Positions 22,812 to 34,600 of a stretch of 64,000 nt of DNA are shown here, piece by piece. The notes beneath the pieces were generated by a model that did not search any database, was not told the DNA's origin, and saw nothing but the letters and a program-made list of their open reading frames with translations. Each line of letters opens with the position of its first letter. Position 1 is the stretch's first letter. Both the position numbers and the translations under genes were made by a program. The DNA comes from Gaertneriomyces semiglobifer (Eukaryota; Chytridiomycota; Chytridiomycetes; Spizellomycetales; Spizellomycetaceae). The stretch covers positions 217,992 to 281,991 of the forward strand of contig JAHLKF010000026.1 of the NCBI GenBank assembly GCA_025558075.1, in the 5' to 3' direction.

Positions 22812-24390
22812 ATGGCGACCTTGAACGAGGTCCTCGCCATGTCAATGGACGACGGGGTTTCAAACGACGACGACAGGTCGTCGCAGCTGGGCGACCCGGA
22901 TATCGACATTGTCGGTCGTGATACGCTTATGCCGATGATTGTTAGGTACATTAAACCATTCAATTACTGCCGCTTCGTAGATCTCTAATCTGTGCCTTGG
23001 AAAGCCAGTTGCAGTACTATGGTTTAAACTCGATTGCACAAGTTGTCGCCGAGGCGAGTGAAACTACACTACAATATGATCCAAGTTCGAGACTGGCGGA
23101 GCTGGTTGCTCGGGGATTGCGGGCAGCGGACGAAGGTTCGTGCTGGGTTACTTGGCTCGGGGTATAGCCTATCGAGTCTCCTAATGTCGATCGACAGATG
23201 ACGGCGACATCATCAACATACCTCTGACAGAAGACATATCCGATGACGAGGAACTACCTACAGCACTAGACGAACCCTCCAATCCACAGAACACATCTGT
23301 GGCCTCTAATACAGTTACAAAACCATTCGAACCTTTGGTCCCCTATTTTACAACACATCACCGAGATGTGGCACGATGTGCAGCCTTCAACTCATCCGGT
23401 ACACTGCTTGCAACTGGCTCCTCGGATTCATCATTGAAAGTGATCGACGTTAACAGGATCAAGACCACTTTTCGGGAGGGCTCTGGAGAAAAATGTGTAA
23501 TACGAACCTTGTATGATCACACTGCACCGGTGAACGATGTCTGCTTCCATCCAAATGGCATGGTGCTTGCGAGCTGCTCCGGAGACGAGAGTGTGAAGCT
23601 CTTCGATGTGCTTCGTGGTGGTGTAAAACGCAGCTTTAGATACCTACAGGTGTGTGGTCTGTTAATGCTTGGTGCGGCTGACACTGGTCTCTAACTTTTT
23701 CCCGGAAGGATGCTAGTCAAGTGCGTACTCTCCACTTCCATCCTTCAGGCGACTTTCTTGCGTGCGGTACAGATCACTCTGCACTGCGACTGTATGATAT
23801 TCACACTCTCAAATGCTACACGCCGCCGACATCACATTCGGGAGCGATCAATAAAATTCGCTACAACGCTTCTGGATCATTGCTAGCGTCATGCTCAGAT
23901 GATGGAACTATCAAGCTGTGGGACACAGTAACAGGGGATTGTGCGAAAACGTTGGACAACGCTCACGGTGGTGAAGTGGTCATGAGTGTCAAATTTTCCC
24001 GGAGCGGAAAGTTCCTGTTAAGTTTAGGGGCTGACAGTGTTGGAAGGCTTTGGGACGTGGCTGAGGGTCGCTGTGTTCAAGAATATCACGGCGCCGTGAA
24101 TAAGGTCAGTGTGTGGTATGCGTGAGTTCCTGCCCTTTCATCCGTTTTAATGTGTTTCTCGTGCGCAGAGTGTATTTACAACGTCAGCTTTCACCCACAC
24201 CGAAGATCACATCATAGCTCCCTCCGAGGATGACGGCAGTCTTTGCGTCTGGGACACTCGGACCGGTGAACAAGTACAACGCTTTTCCGCCCACAGTGCA
24301 CCAATCCGTTGCGTAGTAGCCAACCCTACCGAAATGGGAGCAGTGACGTGTGGCGATGATTTCCGCGCTAGATATTGGGGCGAGGGATAA
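22812..24390 (+). CDS. CSTF1: Cleavage stimulation factor subunit 1 (CstF-50)
   Basis: WD40 subunit of the CstF complex, which recognises the downstream element in pre-mRNA 3'-end cleavage and polyadenylation. Model: exons 22812-22945, 23005-23135, 23198-23649, 23709-24104 and 24169-24390, introns 58-64 nt, 444 residues, close to human CSTF1 (431). For the first intron I chose the acceptor at 23004 because it yields MIVSQLQYYGLNSIA, which fits the N-terminal dimerisation region of the family (LIISQLLYDGYISIA); an alternative acceptor at 22980 would leave a 35-nt intron. WD40 repeats follow from about residue 125 (FNSSGTLLATGSSDSSLKVID, SCSGDESVKLFD, SCSDDGTIKLWD, EDDGSLCVWD) and end in DDFRARYWGEG, a typical CstF-50 terminus. 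Confidence 0.93.
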
Positions 24391-25416
24391 CCAAGGTGTG
24401 AAAAATCTCGCAAATTATGACAAGTATCCAGTGTGTGGTGCACATGCATGGGAGGACGGTACATCGTACACTATCAGCATCGATAGGACTGACAAGAAGG
24501 CTACGAGCACGGTCATGCCGACGATATATTGCTCACCCATGGTGGATGAGGGTAGCAAGGGAGATGACCAGTATATAGATAATTGACGAGGTCATTGAAA
24601 AGTTCATTTTAGGTATATATAAACCAACCAAATGGGCAAACTGCACATCGCCATATTGGCGCCGGCCATCGCAAACATCAGAGGTTGTCAATCGCATGTT
24701 TGCAGACCACCTTCAGCACGTAGTATGTGCTGCCGAGGCATAATGAACATCGTTTCTGTACGTGTTGTGAACTATCAAGTTCTTGAAGCGATAACGACGT
24801 GCTTTATCGATTGCCTTTGCTTAAGTAAGAAACTCCGCTGTCGGCTTCTACGGTTCGCGACATGCGAACGGAAGAGGCATAAGATGAGTGCGCCAGCTCA
24901 TGTGGAAAAGCCAGACGAAGCCCTATTTTGATTGATGTAGGAATAAATAGGTTGGCCCATGTCGTAGATCTGCAACTGGGCTTTGTGTATATGTCTGCCT
25001 CTTAATACGCTTGGTCGAATGCGTTGACTGGAGTTGGATCCTATTCTCTGTGGCCCATGGGCGACAGAAGATACTTATGAGGTTACCAATAGCGTTTTAA
25101 GATGGGAGTCATAAAAACTGTAGTAATCAACGATACTGAAAGTATATTTAAGATAAGGCGGACACCCTACATAGGGCCGCTCTACGAAGCCATGGGCCCT
25201 GCACGGACAATGGCTGCACGTTTGTCATCCACTGTTCTGAGCTACCATTATCGCTAACCTTCTCGTTGTTCCACCCTCAGTTTGCTGATGTAAAACAGGA
25301 TTAGGTAAAAATCGGAGTTGTCGGAGCTTTTCGCGGACTCTCGCCATACAAATGCCCTCGACCTCCCGTTCTTGCTCCTGTTCCTTCATCCTTTAAGCAG
25401 AACATATTTTATTACA
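24391..25416. other. Intergenic region before the repeat-protein gene
   Basis: About 1 kb in tandem orientation. A 99-codon frame at 24632-24931 has Cys-rich, unconvincing composition and is not called. A 14-residue upstream frame at 25352-25396 precedes the next gene (see that entry). Confidence 0.5.
25352..25396 (+). promoter_or_regulatory. Upstream open reading frame (uORF) of the repeat-protein gene
   Basis: An ATG at 25352 opens 14 codons (MPSTSRSCSCSFIL) closed by TAA at 25394-25396, only 20 nt before the inferred start at 25417. If the transcript begins upstream it could lower translation of the main frame. It depends on the chosen start codon. Confidence 0.35.
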
Positions 25417-28272
25417 ATGGAGGTACGATAAATAATAATACTTTTTGGGATTCAAAGATCTCACAACATCCTTCGAATCGCAGGACTTTTTTGCTTTATG
25501 TGCTGCTACGCTTGCGGAACGAGAAGGGAAGGCATCCGGCCCGAGCGTAAGTAGAAGAATGTAAACGGTATCAGAATTGCCTGTACCGAGTTTCCAATAT
25601 TGCCTTTTCATAGAAATTCGTGGGTTTTCCTTTTCCAACTGATGCTTGTCCCCGCGAGGACTCGGACTCGGACGAGGACGATTCCGACTTGGACGTACGT
25701 ATGAGAACAGCAGTGCGATGGATCATAAACATAGCTTTGTTAATATTTTGCAATTTACAGGACTTCTTTGCGCTGCGTTCCGCTGCACATGCCCGCGATG
25801 AGCAGGAGGAGAAATCCTTCGAATCAATGATGTCCCAAATTACTGCCCTTGAGGCAGATGCCGCGACGGCGTATGAGGTAAGGATGCGTAAGCATTTGGT
25901 TTTCATTACTGAAACAAACGTCTAACATGTTGCGGTGGTTGTACAGATCCCCGAGGACATGGCCGTCCTAAAAGCTGCCGCCGAGGAAAGGTGGGACGCT
26001 GATGAGGCAGCTTGGAACGAGCTGGTGGACGACGTTATGGAGGTTGAATGGGGGGCAAAGAGGGAGTACGAGAGTGACTCCGATGACGACGATGATTGGC
26101 GCGTTTGGGAGGAGCTTTCTGATGAGTTTTCTCATGGTGAGTAACCCCTCGGACATCAATGCTTGCGTTTTGTGTATGATCGCTGACTAGGCCTATTTTG
26201 AAGTGGACTTTGCCCGTGAGTTTCCTCTTGGGGCGGCCCCGTATAGGTGTCGCAATCACGAGTGCCAAAGGATGCATTACCCTTCCAAAGTCCTACAAAG
26301 GTCACGAATTGGACGCCTGATGCGCTTGAGGCGGGCGATGCAGAAGACCCGGGAGTTCCGGGAGAAACGAGAGAAAGAAGAGTTCGCTGCAATCGCAGCA
26401 GCTGCAGCGGCTGCAGGAACCATTTACGGCCTAGACGACCCGGTGACTTCGGTGGACCGTTCGCTCTCCGCCGGCGTCGCGACACAGGCTCCCGCGGCTG
26501 AACCTACCAACGATGGTCAGGCGCTGACTTCGCCATTGTGGGCGCACCTCGACACTTGTGATGCGGAGTTCGACGATGCAGCTCTATGGACCTCGTCGGA
26601 CGACTGGACAACACCACGCGTTGCTTGTGAAGGACATGTCTCCCGTTCGGTCTCGGCTGCCACCACTATCATTATCAACGTGGTTTCCGTCGACACCATG
26701 TCCGCACCTGCTACGGACGGAACTACGTCCGACGATGCTGCTCAATTGACATTGTCGGACGATCGCGCAACCCTAGACGTTGCTAATGAGGGACATGTCT
26801 CTCGTACGGTCTCGGCTGCCAGCACGACCGCTATCGACGCCGTCTCCGTCGAAACCGCGACTATTACGGACGGAACAGTGTCCCACGGTGCAGCTCTGTT
26901 GACTTTGTTTGACGATTGCGCAACACCACGCATTGCTAGTGAGGGACATGTCTCTCCTACGGTCTCGGCTGCCACCTCGACCTCCATCAACGCCGTCTCC
27001 GTCGAAGCCATGTCGCCACCTTCTACCGACGGAACAGCGTCTGACGATCGCGCAACACCTCGCGTTGCTATTATGGAGCATGTCGTCTCTCGTACGGTCT
27101 CGGCTGCCACCTCGACCTCTATCAATGCCGTCTCCGTCGAAACCATGTTGCCACCTAGTACGGATGGATCAGCGTCCGACTATACCGCTCTGTTGACATT
27201 GTCAGACGATTGCGCAACACCACGTGCTGCTAGTACGGAGCATGTCTCTCGTACAGTCTCGACTGCCACCTCTATCTCCGTTAACGCGGTTTCCGTCGTA
27301 CTAACCAACATTGCCTCTGGCCTAAAGCCCCCAACACCACTTGTCGCACTCAAGGAGCGCCTGGCCTCTGTGAACCAGAAAGTGTTAGAGTTTAAGGTAC
27401 CTATTTTGCCAGTATGGGCAGGGTTGGACCATTGCTTACCTTACTTCACAACAGGAGAAAATTCACAATGTGATATCTGCCTCGACCGATGAGGAAATAC
27501 CATTGTCTGTGGTTCCTTTGGTGGCTTCTGCCAGCGTCTCTCACGCTATCAAGGATGTCACGCCCACGGCCAACGCCATCGCTCCCGTGGGAAACACCGC
27601 TAACTCTGCACTGATCCAGCTCACGGTCGACGCCATCGCTCCTGTGGAAAACACCGCTAACTCTGCCTTGAAGCCGCTGACGGCCAACGACATCGCTCTG
27701 GTGGAAAACACCGTTGACCCTGCAGTGAAGCCACCCACGTTGAAGCCGCCCACACCTCTCGCCTCGTTGAAACGACGTCTGGCATCCCTCGACCAGAAAG
27801 CACGAGAGCTACAGGTACCAATCTGGACGACACCAACGTGTAGTAACCCGGAGCTAACACTACCTATTAGCAAAAGATCCGTAACAGGACAGCGTCCGCC
27901 GCGACCCGACCAGCTAAAAAAGCCAAAGCGGCATCAACCGACACCCCACGGGGCCATTTCTCTCGCACCCTCGCTGCCGCATCTAAACCTTTTAAAGCTA
28001 CTATCAACGCCGTCTCCTCGGTTATGACCCGCGTTTCGACGACTCTGAAGCATCCTCGACCGAGTACTACGCCCAAAACGCGCCGTGCCGGTCCAAGCCA
28101 GCGAACCTCGCAATGTTCGGTGAGCATCTGCCCCCCCAATATGAATATTGCTGTTCTGAGACCTAATGTCCTCGCGTAGGAGAAAGTCCGCGTGTCAGTA
28201 TCTACCCACAAGACAGCAGTCAACGCCAAAAGGAATGTGAGGACTTCTGTGGTCCCTACACCTTGGCGTTAG
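25417..28272 (+). CDS. Orphan repeat protein assembled from duplicated exons
   Basis: Nine-exon model: 25417-25422, 25484-25546, 25614-25694, 25761-25877, 25947-26136, 26204-27396, 27455-27814, 27871-28119, 28180-28272; all GT..AG and in phase, 783 residues. No known domain. Exons 2 and 4 begin alike (DFFALCAATLAERE / DFFALRSAAHARDE), so an exon was duplicated. An acidic part (SDSDEDDSDLD; YESDSDDDDDW) is followed by a basic helix-like region and an Ala run. Then come five imperfect 45-53-residue repeats (core HVSRTVSAATSTSINAVSVE), then three 19-residue repeats. Exons 6 and 7 both end with LKPPTPL..LK.RLAS..QK..E before a donor starting gtacc, another module duplication. The C-terminus is Lys/Arg-rich (RPAKKAKAAS). 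Composition suggests a disordered, perhaps nucleic-acid-binding protein; function unknown. The first coding exon is only two codons, so the start is uncertain. Confidence 0.7.
26572..27312 (+). repeat. Five tandem in-frame repeats of about 135-159 nt
   Basis: Coding repeats at about 26572-26730, 26731-26883, 26884-27042, 27043-27177 and 27178-27312. Each encodes SDD.ATPRVA..HVSRTVSAATST.INAVSVE-type sequence. The fourth lacks the eight-residue DAALLTLS-like start. Divergence between units is moderate, so expansion is not very recent. Confidence 0.85.
27566..27736 (+). repeat. Three tandem 57-nt coding repeats
   Basis: Three consecutive 19-residue units of the type TANAIAPVENTANSALKPL within exon 7 of the repeat protein. 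A second repeat class in the same gene. Confidence 0.8.
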
Positions 28273-28612
28273 ACAGATCAGGATGACGGGGATAAAACCG
28301 GGGGCGGACTAATCCACCCCCCCGGGGCGGCACCCCCCACAAGAACCAGCAGGCCCGTCCCCTGGGTGGGAATCACTGTTGCTGGGGTGTCGTCTCCCCG
28401 TCGGGGCTAGTTGTATTTCTTGTTGGCTCTCAGGCCGCTAAAGTCCACATCGAAAAAATCATTGAAAACACACAAAAACATATATAGGCCAAAAATTGGG
28501 AGTATATTATGAAATATCAAAACTCTAAAGTACTCGTACGGACAGCATTATAATATTTACATCATACGCTCTCTTGCGTTTTGTGTGTCGAGGCTTCACG
28601 TTCACGGGGGCT
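28273..28612. other. Convergent 3' spacer with a GC-rich block
   Basis: 340 nt between two convergent genes. Positions about 28290-28415 are rich in C and G runs (ccacccccccggggcgg, ggcaccccccac), unlike the AT-rich remainder. No gene or clear hairpin is assigned. Confidence 0.5.
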
Positions 28613-31600
28613 TCATGTACCATCTTCATCCCTAATTCCTGCTATCCTCACCACCTCTTCCACGACGCACATCGCCTCGCCCATCCGGACGGTGATCTGG
28701 TCATATACCAGTCTAGGAACAGTGCCTTTGTGCACACCCAGCCACTCCACCCATTCCCACGACGTAGCGTCGCCGGTGACTTTAAGTTGCGGCTCAAAAA
28801 TCGTCGGGTGCTTAGGAAGGAACGTAATAATGTCTGATTCAGGTGCCGCAGACGAGGAGCCCGAAGACAGCGTGGGTTTCGAGGATTTCATGTCTTTGTC
28901 TTTATCTTTGCTGTCATTTGTAAGTGGAAGTTTCTGGGGCTGAGAGGCTGACGGTGAAACGGATGTGGCGGGTGAGACACTCGTCGTTGAAGAGGCTGTT
29001 GATGTTGGTATAGCGGAGGCGATGACATTGCTTTGCTGGTCACTTTCCGAGGCAATAGTCTTTTGGTATAAGCCCACCAAATCCTGTACATATCGATACA
29101 ATCCAAAATTGAGCGCCACATCAATCGGACCCGCAAATGTCGTCCGAAATGTGTATTCTACAACAGGTCTGGGAATCACTTTCGGTGTTTTCGAGTTGGT
29201 AGTTATGCCCGTTTCCGTTTCGAAAAACACTTCGACGGGTGGCACTCCCACTACATTCTTCGCCACAGCACTGGTCATCACTGCAAACCATTGCGACGGG
29301 TTCCAAATGCTTTCTTCCGTTTGAGATATAGGCTTCGCGGTTCCTTTCTTGACTGAAAACCCATCGTATTTGATATTGGTCAGTTCATGCACGTACTTGG
29401 TGCGGCCACTGTCACTACCGAGCCGAGGTCGAGGGGATGGTGATTCTGATCCGTTCAAGGTTTTCGAGTCCTCCACACTAATTTCTTGTCGATATTTCAG
29501 TGTCATCAAGTTTGATTTCACGATGGCGAAATCCGCGTCGCGGAAAGAGTGGCGGGTAAGAACAACGAATGTTTCCCCTATGGTTACTGTAATGCTTGCG
29601 GTCCGATTGCGCGTTTCCTTGGCCACGGAGAGAAACTTTCGGTGACCTGGACCGTCAGTGGCTTTATCTTTAGAATTTTCGGGTCCAATATCTGGAAGTG
29701 AAGTGAGGGGACTAGTGCGTATTCTAGGGGAACGTTGTGACGACGTATCGCTTCCAATCGCACTACCAATCGTGCTGGTAAGTGTTGTGAATGCCGCCAA
29801 CGCCGATTGTTGGTCCATGTTCTTCTTCTCTTCATAAAGAGTCCTCAATTTTCCAACCAAATGCAACATGGTAGGAACCGTCCGGCGTGATGAGATGCCC
29901 TTAAATTTGCTGATTCTCAGATCGACAAAAATACCGTCGCCGTCTGCTTCCGCTGAATCACTCAGCCCATCCCAACGATCCACTATCGCAGCACATACTG
30001 GCTCAACATGCAGAATCAACACTCTTTCATACTGATACTGCAGCTGTGACGATACGCTCTGCACTTGAGCGGTCAATTCCATGCGCATTTCAGATTCCCT
30101 CTCTCGCGGCGTCACCACCGAAGGGTTATGAGCATGATAATGCACAAAGATTTTGGACATTGTCGTCATCCCGCTAAATTTACCGTCAGACTTGAGACCC
30201 AGCGTTTCGAAGTTTGCGTCCACTTTTTTGTAATGCAACCCGATGGCATCCCGAGTGGCGCCAGCCGTCGCAACTGCATTGTCCAGTGAGAGCTCTGATT
30301 TCCCGATAGCTTGCCCCAAATCAATGGCTACACTGATATTATTGATCCTCAGAGCGACATGAATTTTGTCCGTCATTCCTTTCACATTCTCCACTAACGA
30401 AAGGATGGAGGATCGATGCGACCCTTTACCGTTGAACAAACTACTGAACGAGTTCCCCATGTCGGCAATACCGTTCACAGGCGTACTCGCTGGCGGCGCT
30501 TGCTCCAGCCAGACACGCTGAAACAAGAAAAGGTCTTGAAGATGACGCGCATTTAGACTTGCCATCAACGACGGCACGCCAAGTTCAATAGTATATTCTC
30601 GATCCGCTTTGCGCTGCACAATGGTGAAGTTGAAGGTTAACCGTGGGATCTCGGCATTCAAACAATCTTCGGGCGAAAACTGGTGTCGCAATGCCCCAGA
30701 AGTTCCCAAAATATTTCCTGTGCAGCTAATATACTGCCTCTTGTCCCTGCTCGCAGTCTTTGGGACAAACGAAAAGAAGAAATCGGCTTCGTTGAGGTTG
30801 TAATTGCTACTGACTTTCGAAACAGGCTGACAGCTGAGACTGATTTTCGTCTCAGAAAGCCGCAGGTAGAATGTAATGCGGTGTCGTTGATAGGCGATCG
30901 TGGCGAGAGACGCTCCGCCCTCAGTGCTGACGTCCTCCAAGGAGCTTGCCGAGTCCATGCTGTTCTCCGCTGACTCCTGGTGTTTCATCAACCGACCCGT
31001 TTTCAAGTTTGCATTCAAATCACGGAAGAATATGAGGATATCCGGATGGATCACATTTTGACTTGCATGAATGATGAGCTCAATGTGAAGAGCCTTCATT
31101 CCCCGATTCAGTTCTTCAGGTGCATTAGATTCACCCAAAACAGTTTTCCCCATGGCGATAAGCGTCAGCCCAGGGGTGGCGAACACATGGAGTCGAGGGT
31201 CTTCCTGTGATCGGCTATCGCCACGTTGACTGTTGCCGCTCGACGACAGCTGGCTAACGGACGTCGCTGGGGACCCCACTTGCCGCGGAGCTTTTTGTGA
31301 CCAGATCTTCCACACACCCGTTTCGAATTCAAATTGTGCATCGAACTGGAGGAATACCAGATTAGACGTGGCTGGTAATTGTTCGGCGGATCCATTCACT
31401 GAGGCCGTTCCTTTAGCATGGTCGGTCGTCAAGATATGTTCTGAACTTGTAGAATCGCTTGTCTGCGCCCATATTGGAGCGCTAGCCTTCTCCCGCTCGA
31501 AGATGTCTCCTAGCCGATTGAGATAATCTGTTATCCCAGCATCCACCTCAAATTCAAATCCTTTAATGGCAGAGGTCGCCCGAACTTTATTCTTGGATCC

Positions 31601-34600
31601 ATCATTTGTACGCGCCAAGGCAGCGCTGATATGCTGAAGCGCGATCCGGTTCACCGATGGATGGCCTGCAGGGGCGAACGATCTATCCTGCGCTGCGTCG
31701 AACCCAGGAACAAACTGCCACGACAGGTCAAAAATCTCTCCCGCGGCGGTTTTCAATTGATTCGAATTGAGCTGTATCGATTTGGCACTAATCAGTAGAG
31801 CAGGAATTGTTCTCTCCAATGCAGCCGCGGATGTTACGCTACTTTTCGGGCTATTCTCGCGGGGCATTCGTCCTACAAGTTCATCCAGATTTCCGTCGCT
31901 TTCCAGCAACGGCATCGCTATGCCAATTTGACGTATCTCAGCAATAATAGTCTTGTCCTCAAAGAGATACCCACTCGGACGTTCACTTGGCAGCGGAACA
32001 TTTATGCTTTTGAAAAGCCGTTCGGTAGCCTGTTTTGCCTTAAGTAACTCATCCGCTTTCAGGCGGCTGCGTCGAGTGAGTTCCTTCTTGTAATACACCG
32101 CGGTATCTGCAATGGACGTCATGGCATGTGGCTGGACAATCGCATGTAGTTTACGCATTTGAAGCAGCAGGAAGACCTCAGGGGGAATAGCTTGCTTCAC
32201 ATCATCACCATCATTCCCGTGGTTTTGCGCTGCGAGACCCATCAGAACGTACGCCAAGGTGTTCATTGAGATGTGATGACCTCTCATCCTATCCTGCCAG
32301 CCAGCAACGTTCCTGACCAGCGAAAAGGAAAACGCCGGTGCAGTGAATTTCCATAGCAATGATGAACCGCTCGTTGATATATCAGGCGTTTTGTACGGGA
32401 CGAGCGGGAAATTCCTCACATACCCAGTCATGGGGTCCGCCTCGAAAATGATAACACTAGCAGGACTCTCGGCGGCGATGCGAAGTCCTTGAACGGTTAT
32501 ATTCAGAGCGTACAACATGTTCTGTTCGCGATCTGCTTCTTTTCCAGAGTCGTTCTTGTGTCGTACGCGCTTCCGAGCGTAAAATGAAAACACCTCCAAA
32601 ATGTCGTTCAACTCTCCACCCAAGACACTCTGAGTAGTGATGAGCTGATCCACAACGCTGACATCAAGCGTGGTAGTGATCGTATCTAGGAACATCGTCG
32701 CTTCCAGTCGGGACACTGCCTGGACCCCTTTCGGAAAGCTCTGACTTCTGCGCATTCCATTCGCCATCTCAGCTCTCGGCGCAATACCAGGAACATGCAA
32801 TAAGTGGCCCTTCACGGTGCTTCTGGGCATCTGGAAGGTACTCCATCTAGGAGGTGAGCCGTCCTGTTCCCCAACGGTTCTAGTCACAAACTTAATTTCA
32901 TGTCCTGCTAGATCTGCCTCCCACGCGGTTCTGACTTCCAAGGTCGGCCGTACAACACCTCGACTGACAGCCAACACTTCCTCCTGCGTGACACCCACGA
33001 GCAGGTTGTGTGCGTCGTAGTAAAAGCTCAGTGAGGCGAGTAAGTCACTTTGAACAGCAAAATGGCTGACCATGAATTCTAAATCTATGTGAGCGAAGCG
33101 CGGCCTCGTGGGGACCTCACTGGCAACCGTTTTGGCAGTGGTGGTTTCTGTGGACCCGAGACCCGGATCAAACTCTTTCATCAACTTGTTGAGCAAAAAG
33201 TCGTAACGAGGCAAGTCCTCATCGCCCCACTTTTCCAAAAACGTGTGAAGTTTGAGTAAACTCCGAGGTAGCTGGATTCCAACATACCGTATCACACTGG
33301 CGATACTTAACGCATCACTGACTCCATCGGGAAGCTTTGACATAGACATCACTATACCGATGTCGCCCAAGTCCACCGCAATCAGAGTTTTGGAGACGTA
33401 GCCTTCAGCTTGAGATCGCAGTGTGCGCTCCAACATATGCACTTGAATATCCGCTACTGAGAAAACACTGTTATGCACCAACCCACTCGCCTCAGCCGAA
33501 TCTACACTGCGATCGCCCGGCGCCACACCTTCTCGGACATAGTGCAACGTTGATGTTTGAATCCGTTCGAATATCGCACGTGCAATCAGGTTATGCGCCG
33601 TTGCGGTAAGCGACACCTCTTCGACCACTGCAGTACCAAAAACGTGGATCGGAAGGTCAGCGAGGATATGAGGGCCCAATGGATGGTCTGGGACAATGGC
33701 ATTGCTTTGTGAAAAATTCTTAGCACCTTCTAGACGTGCTTGGAACCAATGATGTACCCGAATGAAGTGGCGTATGAATCCTAGGAGGTTTGGGCTCACA
33801 ATGGCGTCCATTTTCTCGATGCGCATGCACGCTTTGATATCTAAATAAACATCGTCTGTCATTCCTTGCGTTTTCGATGCGGTATCTGTGACGACAATAT
33901 TTGGGATTCCGAATCCGCTTTCTGTCGACGAGCTCATATCTGGGTTTGCACCCTTCTCTGCAACAGCAGAGTCCAAGGCAATATGGGTGGGCCCAATCGA
34001 GACAGAACTATCATCGTTCTGTACCTCGTAGACCGTCACATCCAATTGCGTCACGTCAACGGTTATCTCTCCACACGGGATCGCTCTCACAGCATTCACT
34101 CGTTTCGCAGGATTGGAACTTTGAACGTTGAACAGATCCCTCAACAACGCGGTTTCAGTTATATCTTTGACATCCCATGCTCTCCACGATTCCAAGCATC
34201 TCACCAACTCTTCAAACAACTTTATAGACTTGCCCGCTCCAAGCGGACGTTTCAAGTCCCTCTTGAACTCTTCTTTTACGCTCTGCGGAAAGATCATCAT
34301 CTTGAACCGAAGATACATCAAGAGCTTCCACCCATTATCGGTTTGGTGCTCCCGGTGTCCCAGCGCCCATAGAGGACTGGGGTCAGTCAAAAACGGTGCA
34401 TCGCCATCGATACCCAGTGATTTGACCATCTCTGCAACTCCACTAAACAATCTCCGCGTCGCTTGGGTGCGTTGCCGGTCACGCTTGGTCAGTAAACGCG
34501 AAATATCTCCAAGCAAGGTAACCCACTTGAACACGGCGCCAAACATAATCTCAATCGTTTCATTCATTGACACCACTGAAAGCGACCGTGTAGAAATGTG

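Noticed and set aside
22946..22980. 35-nt intron as the first CSTF1 intron
   Set aside because: Too short compared with all other introns here; the acceptor at 23004 gives a 59-nt intron and restores the conserved N-terminal sequence.
24632..24931. 99-residue plus-strand frame after CSTF1
   Set aside because: Cys-rich irregular composition, no homology pattern, lies in the expected 3' untranslated/intergenic zone.
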